Of a DNA stretch of 64,000 nucleotides, positions 57,575 to 64,000 are shown piece by piece (the first letter of the stretch is position 1; each line of letters starts with the position of its first letter). Position numbers and translations under genes: made by a program. The stretch is taken from assembly GCA_025766275.1 (NCBI GenBank), contig JAFKAC010000038.1:310001-374000 (forward strand), read 5' to 3'. The notes beneath the pieces are model-generated. The model had not been told where the DNA came from and searched no databases. It saw only the letters and a program-made list of their open reading frames with translations. The DNA comes from Lactarius indigo (taxonomy: Eukaryota > Basidiomycota > Agaricomycetes > Russulales > Russulaceae).

Positions 57575-58935
57575 CCGGGACACGGAAAGGGGAGGTGACA
57601 AAATATATGAACACTTAGCTGAAATCAAAAGAGTTTGGCAGACGGCTATATCACCACTTTTAAGAATAAACCAAAAACGATATAAGCTGAACGTGGCTCA
57701 CAAAAGCACCAAGCCGCGCACTTACAAGGCTACCGCCATGTGTGCCCTAACCCGGCGCCTCTTGCTGATGTGGACCTTGTGGATCTCCGCCGCGCGAGAT
57801 TTAGTACGCCACTTACAGAGGAAATGCCGCTTCAGGTCGTCTCTGAGGTCCTTCCGCAGCTGAAACGCGCGTCCCCTGCGGAAGAACACGAACCACACCT
57901 ATTCCCAGGCCCTCACAGGTACGTGGGGAGCTACCCGGAGTGGTGCCAAAGCCCCCCTTGTATGGGAGTAGTAGAAAGCAGCCCAGCTTGGCGGCATGGT
58001 TTGACCACGAAAGACTTGCATGCAACAGGACGTGGTGCCTCGGACTTCACGGACGCCATCCTCTCGGCCAAAGGATGACGAACAATCACCGCGGCTACGG
58101 TACGTCTCAGTTCTACAGCCCCGAAGCAAAACAATGTGAAGATTTCTCACCACGGCCCCGAGCAGCAAGTTCGGATATAGGGCGTGTAACACGCCTACTC
58201 TCAAAAAGGATGAGGAAGGAGGGGACCTGACAGAACAGGTGTTGCGATTAAGAAATTGAGCGCGAAGGTAGGAAGCCCAAAAATAAAGGCGATCTGAAGA
58301 GAATTCTTTGAGATACGGCGCCAGGAAGTAGCACATCAGCTGCTTAAGTCCATCTCTTTAGATTTCGTCTAAGGTTACTGTCATTTGTAAATGAACCAGA
58401 CAGAGACGGCCTTCTAGTCTCAGTCCAGTCTCAGTTTGAGTCCAGTCCAGCTCTATGATTCAGGGGCTTCATTTCTCTCGGTCGAAGGTCGCAAAGGCTT
58501 GGCAGCCTCAAGCTGAGTGCCTGGTTAGTTTGAACATATGGTCCCATCGAAGAAGCATCACAGTCATTTCAAGGAGTTTCAAATGTCCAAAAACGGAAAC
58601 ATCCAAGAACGGTCTCGTCTTCCCACGGCTACACTGCTCAAAAGGATCTGGGCCATGGTTTTTGCTTTGATTTCTGGATCGAGCCTGAGGACTTTATATT
58701 TGGGTTTGTCGTTCTGGTTTGTTCAGCCCGTGTTGCCGGTTCTATCGCTTCGACTTTTCTCTTTCCCTGGCACCCCTCCTCTGGTAACACGCGTCAGCAA
58801 GACCATCAGACTTGCCCTTGGATTTGCCATCACTGTCAGAAGTGTTCGTGACCCGGCCACCCGGAACCATAAAACCACGTGCAATCACTCACATCCTCGT
58901 CGTTGACTTGAGTGATCGACTGAAGCTACTGAAGC

Positions 58936-59877
58936 ATGCCATCTGCACTCGTCTTGATTGCTAACGGGACGGAAGAGATGGAGTTGTCAGTTGACCATAT
59001 CAGATCGACGTTAATCGCTGATTTAAACCCTATCAGCACAATCGTGTATGATACCCTCATACGCGCAGGGGTGAAGTGCACGTCCGCTCTCATCGCCCCG
59101 TCTGACCAGCCTGGAAACGACCAACCTCAACCGGCCACCGCTCAGTGTTCTCGTGGGGTCCGTATCGTGCCCGACGTCTTGCAGACTCAGCTTAGCGCGT
59201 CCAGTGTGGTATGTCTGTGACCGACGTCTCGATATTGGTATTCAACGTAACGCGACGGTCACTTAAGGGAGAATACGACGCGATTATTGTTCCTGGCGGG
59301 GCGAAGGGTGCTGAAACCATGTCACGGTCTCTCCTCGTCCAGTCATTAATCAAAGGTTTCTATGAGCAGGGGAAATATGTAGGGATGATCTGTGCTGGTA
59401 CGACCTTGACGAGATCATGGATATGGGTGGCCTTCATCAGTGCTTCGAAACAGGTAGCCTTGCCGCGAAAACCTCTCAGTTGCCACGTCAGCCCTTGACA
59501 TCTCATCCGTCAGTCAAGAAGGAACTTGATGAAGGTATATCTGCCATAATCTGCGTGGGTGCTCGTTGCATGACCCCTGATAGACTTCGACTATCGCGAA
59601 GATCCAGTGGTGATCTCCGGGAAGCTAATCACAAGGTACTTAGCACCTCATTTCGCCGATGCCAGATGGTGTCACCGTGCGCTGACAAACCTCTCCACCT
59701 AGCCGCGGACCAGGCAGGTCTACCAATTCTTATCGGGGTGTTTCACCCTGAACCATTCTGACTTCACCAGGGACCGCTTTTCCTTTTGCATTCGCACTTG
59801 TCGAAGGCCTCTGTGGTGCACAGAAGAGTTTGGAAGTTATGAACCCTATGGTTTTCCCTTCCGGAACCCCGCTGTAG
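58936..59877 (+). CDS. DJ-1/PARK7-like protein (DJ-1/PfpI superfamily)
   Basis: Exons 58936-58985, 59037-59208, 59268-59397, 59454-59534, 59584-59635, 59703-59713 and 59771-59877 give 200 residues, close to human DJ-1 (189). The family acts in oxidative-stress defence and glyoxal/methylglyoxal detoxification. The N-terminus MPSALVLIANGTEEMEF carries the conserved acidic residue pair. The nucleophile Cys is residue 116 in GMICAGS. The rest matches the fold (IIVPGGAKGAETM, LTSHPSVKKELDEDFDY, DPVVISGKLITSRGPGTAFPF). The sixth exon is 11 nt; the intron after it (59714-59770) needs a GC donor (gcaggt) to give RGPGTAF. The divergent tRNA lies 111 bp downstream. Confidence 0.93.
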
Positions 59878-59972
59878 GATGTTAGGTCTTTTCCCCCAGT
59901 TCGTCCAAAGTTCTATGTTACAGTGAGAGCCGGTCTGCGGTCTCCTAGGGAGAAACAAAAATTCATTAAAAG

Positions 59973-59977
59973 AAAAA
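59973..59977 (-). terminator. Pol III T5 terminator of the tRNA gene
   Basis: Five T on the minus strand start about 11 nt after the tRNA 3' end, the usual RNA polymerase III stop. Confidence 0.7.
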
Positions 59978-59987
59978 GGTTTCCTAA

Positions 59988-60068
59988 TGACCACCGCAGG
60001 GGTCGAACCTGCAATCTCCTGATTTCGACAAATCGTAGTCAGACGCGATGCCATTTCGCCAGGCGGCC
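59988..60068 (-). tRNA. tRNA-Arg(ACG) with a 9-nt intron
   Basis: All four arms fold. The acceptor is GGCCGCC/GGTGGTC (two G-U pairs), the D stem GCGA/TCGC, the anticodon stem TCTGA/TCAGG and the T stem GCAGG/CCTGC around TTCGACC. The loop reads CT-ACG-A, then TTTGTCGAA, then A. The extra nine bases sit after position 37, the canonical nuclear tRNA intron site (60032-60024). Anticodon ACG is at 60036-60034 and would be edited to ICG to read CGN Arg codons. A-box (TGGCGAAATGG) and B-box (GGTTCGACC) are present. The discriminator base is A. Confidence 0.95.
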
Positions 60069-60759
60069 CATTGTAAGATTTGCGTTCTTCACCTACGATA
60101 CCTGAAGGGCGGCTATCCGAGGAGTGGTTGTGATTTTACATCAGCAGCCACTGGTCCCCGATCGTCGCTGCCGCGGCCATCGCGGCGGTCGACCAGGTAC
60201 TAGTAGTGGGCCTTCCGGGGTCATGGCAACGACTGGGAGTGTTTTTGTCTTCTAACTTACAAGATCCCGTTCTCGGATGATCTCGTCAATGCCGTCATAA
60301 TTGGCCAATTTCTTTCGTCCTTCCGGGGCTACAATTGTTGACAAGCGTGTCCCTCCCGTTCCCAACCGCCTGGCTGTTTCTCTCGCGGCATGAAACATCT
60401 AGATTGTTGCCGTATCATACCGATGATCGAGCTTTTAAAGCAATCATCTTCGTTTCATTCTCTCATTCTCCATACCTTTCAGTCGCTGAGTTGTATGCAA
60501 CTAAACCACATCGACGGGACGCAGGATGACCGAGCCTCAAGCAAATGTACGTTTACAAGGTGCTCGCTTCTGGATTATCGGCTCTTCCATTATCATTGAG
60601 TTAGGTGGTTATAAGCATCCCCGCCGTGCCTTCGTTCATAGTGGTCGCCCTTGTTGCGCGCCCCCTTTCTACCATCACAACGGATTGGTTTAAGGTCCTC
60701 GTCGCGCCGGCGCAGACTCAGTGAGATGAAATACAGTTGGGGCAAAGTTCACCTCTAGT
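60069..60759. other. Intergenic region tRNA / RPN1
   Basis: No coding exon or RNA gene was recognised. It holds the RPN1 3' UTR and the 5' flank of the tRNA gene. It is pyrimidine-rich without clear repeats. Confidence 0.5.
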
Positions 60760-63700
60760 CTACAATTCCATCTTCTCTTCCCATCCTGGGTTCTTTTGCA
60801 GTAGAACGAACCCCTCCAACACGCTTGCGAACGGAATGAATTCCTCCGTTGCAAGCTCCGCACGTTCTGTCGTGGCCACACGTACAGGTGTTTGGTACGT
60901 TTGGAAACCAGAGATGGTACGCGGCTTCCCCGCTTGACCTACGACATCGACAGCCTAAGAGCCAGTTAGATGTATCCTAACTAGGTCGGTTGAGACTTAC
61001 TGTGCCAACTCGGACGGTGACGGGCTTGGGTTCGAGATCATCGTCAAGAGTGATCAGGAATCGGGGGTACATAGCTGGAACAAGGAAGTAAAGCATCCAA
61101 TGGTACTTATCCAATATGACTACGGCAGAAGCAACGTTAATTCTCTGTACCTAAACTGGTAAAGTGAGCACTCACAGGCTTTCGCGTCCGTGAACGCCGT
61201 GAGTGTTGCAAGTAAACCAGCGATCGCGGTTTTGCTCAGAGTGGTCCGATCAAGGTAGAATGGGTTAATGCCAATTGTGCCTTTGCCCATGTGCACAAGA
61301 CCCTGGGCGATCCGTACCATGAAAAGGCAATCGGGTTCCTTGTGGTAGTAACCCGCGAGTTGTCGCAACATTTGGGCAAGGCGGGCGTTATTCGTCCCTG
61401 CCCCGACGAGACCCATGGCAAATATCGCGTTAAGGGCAACAGCGAGGTCGTTGTCGTGACTATACTTCGAAAGAGTATCGAGGATAGGAAGTTGAGGGTT
61501 TGAAGCGGAGACAAGACCGAGTGCTAAGGGCACACTTTTACGAATGACGGGGTCACCATAGTGCATCTACGATGGAGTTCTGTTAGATGGTCTGACTTGA
61601 GAAACGGAATAATACACACTAAATGGTTGAACTGCCGAAGAGACATCTCCGCGCCAATATCCTCGCCCATGGCTACGAGTGCAATCCCGAGTACTGCGAA
61701 TGCTTGGAACGTGTCGTCTTGCTTGGTTTCCGCCTTTTTATCAGCTTCTTGCTCTGAATCCGCAACAGCATCCTTGGTATTGAGGTGTTCGCCACACTGC
61801 TGTAGCATTGTCTGCACGCGGAGAACGTTGCCAGTCCCAGCGAAGGCACACATCTCGACAAGGACTTGAATCTGTTTTGACGATTGATGAGGAATCGCTT
61901 TCAACGTTTCGATTGTCGCATCGTACGAATCGCTCGCTTGTACACCTATTGGCAAAAGTTTAGCCCGATGGGACAAACATTCGGGGCTTGACTGACCGAC
62001 ATAAAGTAGTGCAAGGCCCAACCCCAAAAAGCGCGTCCATTTCTCATCGAGCGCACGGTCCTCCCTTTCCATCAAAGTCTGGAGGATAACACCGGCAGCT
62101 TCACCGTTTTCGCTTCCAACAAAGATAAGACCAATGGCGAGCGCAGCAAGTGCGACGATCTCCATGCTTATCTCATCATCAGATACGAGAGGAAGTAACA
62201 TGAAAAGGATGTCCTCGCGATGAGAACCGGCGTAGGCGAAACCCAGGCCAATGATAGCGGATGTCCGCAGTGGAACGGACTTATTGATTATGTGATCGCC
62301 GAGAAGCGCTAACACAGCGTCGGCTTCGGAACGAACGCCAGTGTTAAGGATACCGGTGGCAAGAAAAGCACCAGCCTGCAAGTTGTGAGTTAGGAAGGGG
62401 ACCGGGTATTAAACGAGGATACAAGCCTTGATATACTCCTCGGAGGAGTAAGTGTATTTGTCTACATGACTCAGACCAATTTCGGTATCCCACAGTAAGC
62501 TGAGACCAAGACTGGCGGCCGCAGATAACATTCCTGTCAGCAAGGTGTTGAGCTACCTATTTCGTATAAACATCGGCAATGAATTCCTTACCATGATCTT
62601 TGTTTTTATAGATCCAACTGTTACCCTCTTCCGCCTCAACCATGAGCTTGTCATTTCCGAATCCTGCGTTGACGAATGCGTTGACGAAGGTGCCAGCTAA
62701 ATTACCCCGTGCCGAGTCAACGCTCGCGGTCGATGATCCTTATAAGGGAAGGTGACTGTAAGCCATGCATAATGGGATAGCATTAGACATACGCGAAGTC
62801 TCTAAGTGGGATTTATAAACGTCCTCCAAGCTCTTTGGGTCCGAAACGCCAAGCTCCTTTCCGAACTGTTTAAAATGGGTGCTCAGGCGCGAATTGAATA
62901 AAATTTCTTGCAAATCTTCAGGTAACTCCTCCAGCGTCTCGTCCCCATCATCATCGGTGGTTGAGTGTTGAAGCCAATGATATGGAACTTGCGCACGAGC
63001 GAGAATAAAGGCAAGTTGACGCTTCATCTGCCTGTATAACCGTCAGGGGTAAGGTGCTAATCTCATCTTATATATACTCACGGATTGCCGGGAGCATGAA
63101 AGTCTTTTCGAATGAGTTCTGAGTCATTGAGCCGGATAGCCAACGAAAGCGCCTCAGGGAACCGTTGATGCTTCTCGTAGATCATATGTGCCGTCTTCAA
63201 AAATGCTATGTCGTCCTGTGGAGGAAGCAAATTCACACATCTAGCATAGTCAGTCAGAAGTATAGATTCTGGGATACAAGGAGTTACCTACGCAATCATA
63301 TATGCAGCAACACGACTGAAAGTGTTTGCGTCCACGAGGTCGACAATCCGATCTATGATTTCCATCTCTTCCAGTAGATCAACGGCGTCCGGCTCTGCAT
63401 TGTGCTTGAGTAAAAACTTCGCGCAGACGAGCGCAAGGTTGTGGAGGTCCTCTAACGTTCCGACAGGAAGAGGTATTTGAGGTGCTACCTTTTTGCCCTT
63501 CTCTTCGTCTGTCGCGCTGATCTCGGACCCGACAACATCTGACTGTGTTGTGGGCTTCGTTACCTCTGTCTGTTCACGAAGATTGTACTCTTCGCCGAGT
63601 TCAGCAGCCAGATGTCGGACGTACTCGTGCCCCCAGTCCCCAGGGTCTGCGAGCGGAGATGTTGGAGGGCGCATTGAGGCTGCAAGCAGGCGGTAGCGCA

Positions 63701-64000
63701 GTGTACCACGAGGTTCGGTATCAGAGTATGTCATAGCAAGGACTGAGAGTATGTCTGCAAAGAGACTCTGTTCACCGGCAATTGGGGTCAGTCATTCAAC
63801 CGCGGGTAACACTGAATGGGGACCTTGTCTTCTGAAGAGGACCAAAGCTCATATAGACGCTGTAGTTCAGGATAATGAGGTCGAAGAAACTTCAAAGGCT
63901 TCGGAACAGAGGTCATGGATGAAGTAGATGTCCGTATAAGGGTTCGAAGTGTCTCAAGAGCAGGACGGTATAAGGTGGTATCTGGTTCCTGTCGGACATT
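60760..64000 (-). CDS. RPN1: 26S proteasome regulatory subunit RPN1/PSMD2 (5' end outside the window)
   Basis: Exons (64000 or beyond)-63824, 63767-63292, 63240-63082, 63031-62793, 62738-62592, 62533-62427, 62375-61997, 61945-61620, 61566-61176, 61119-61001 and 60954-60760 give 904 visible residues. RPN1 is a scaffold of the proteasome base that docks ubiquitin receptors, shuttle factors and Ubp6. Family stretches are [37 protein letters not shown] and [20 protein letters not shown]. The toroid of PC repeats follows ([17 protein letters not shown]-like [19 protein letters not shown]). The C-terminus includes [20 protein letters not shown]. One intron (62426-62376) needs a GC donor (gcttgt) between EEYIK and AGAFLATG. 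The outermost exon may begin at 63990, because a CAG precedes GAACCAGAT there. About 60-70 N-terminal residues are missing. Confidence 0.95.

Larger units (their letters stand above)
53608..58935. other. 5.3-kb repeat-bearing gene desert
   Basis: No intact gene was recognised. The stretch contains a 105-bp degenerate tandem repeat, a 25-bp tandem repeat, two diverged copies of a palindrome-bearing element and short AGTCCAGTCC-rich runs (54580-54610, 54915-54925, 58420-58455). These features fit decayed repetitive DNA. No transposase or reverse transcriptase motif could be read. Confidence 0.55.

Noticed and set aside
59764..60054. Minus-strand ORF of 96 codons downstream of DJ-1
   Set aside because: It reads straight through the tRNA-Arg gene and the last DJ-1 exon; its sequence is the translated tRNA and carries no independent support.

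Overview
The window is nuclear DNA of a filamentous basidiomycete. Nearly every gene is broken by many short introns of about 40-80 bp. Genes are densely packed on both strands, and the family set is fungal: WOPR regulator, DUF6535 protein, QDE-1-type RNA-dependent RNA polymerase, Scs7-type hydroxylase. The DUF6535 family and the style of the predicted proteins point to Agaricomycetes, possibly Cantharellales (Rhizoctonia/Ceratobasidium), but that placement is inference. I rebuilt gene models by hand from protein-family conservation and intron phase. In all but a few, the exon lengths sum exactly to an open frame.

Layout. At 1-435 lies the 3' end of a Ser/Thr-rich, probably GPI-anchored protein. 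Then come ENP2/NOL10 (ribosome biogenesis), a convergent coiled-coil protein, and the COPII cargo receptor ERV29/SURF4. A 5.2-kb gene-poor stretch follows (6825-12027), then a WOPR (Gti1/Pac2) regulator and a 13-exon DNAJC11-type J-protein. After another 2.8-kb gap come exocyst SEC5, an RMND1/DUF155 protein and a peroxisomal-type ABCD half transporter. That transporter is head-to-head with a B-type cyclin, which is followed by SEC13. Between 32.5 and 49.4 kb is a mostly minus-strand block: RNAi RdRP, prolyl-tRNA synthetase, mitochondrial isoleucyl-tRNA synthetase (divergent from an OXLD1-like mitochondrial protein), fatty-acid 2-hydroxylase SCS7 and an ACSF2-like acyl-CoA synthetase. At 50.9-53.6 kb is a DUF6535 pseudogene. 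A 5.3-kb repeat-bearing gene desert follows, then DJ-1, an intron-containing tRNA-Arg(ACG) and the proteasome base subunit RPN1, which runs off the right edge.

How the genes relate. There is no operon-like pathway cluster. Loose themes are the secretory pathway (ERV29, SEC5, SEC13), mitochondrial biogenesis (DNAJC11, RMND1-like, mtIleRS, OXLD1-like) and lipid metabolism (ABCD transporter, SCS7, acyl-CoA synthetase). The two mitochondrial genes at 43.6-44.0 kb share a 309-bp divergent promoter.

Most notable signals. (1) One intron in the acyl-CoA synthetase gene reads AT...AC with an ATAAGT donor. (2) About eight GC-AG introns occur among about 140. (3) Prolyl-tRNA synthetase has an in-frame upstream ATG whose 58-residue extension looks like a mitochondrial presequence. 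(4) The ABC transporter has a single-base frame break near its C terminus. (5) The DUF6535 gene carries an inferred deletion, an 8-bp tandem duplication and a Trp-to-stop change. (6) The 54-58 kb desert holds a 105-bp degenerate tandem repeat and a duplicated palindromic element. I found no CRISPR array, no intact transposon and no obviously new multi-gene system.
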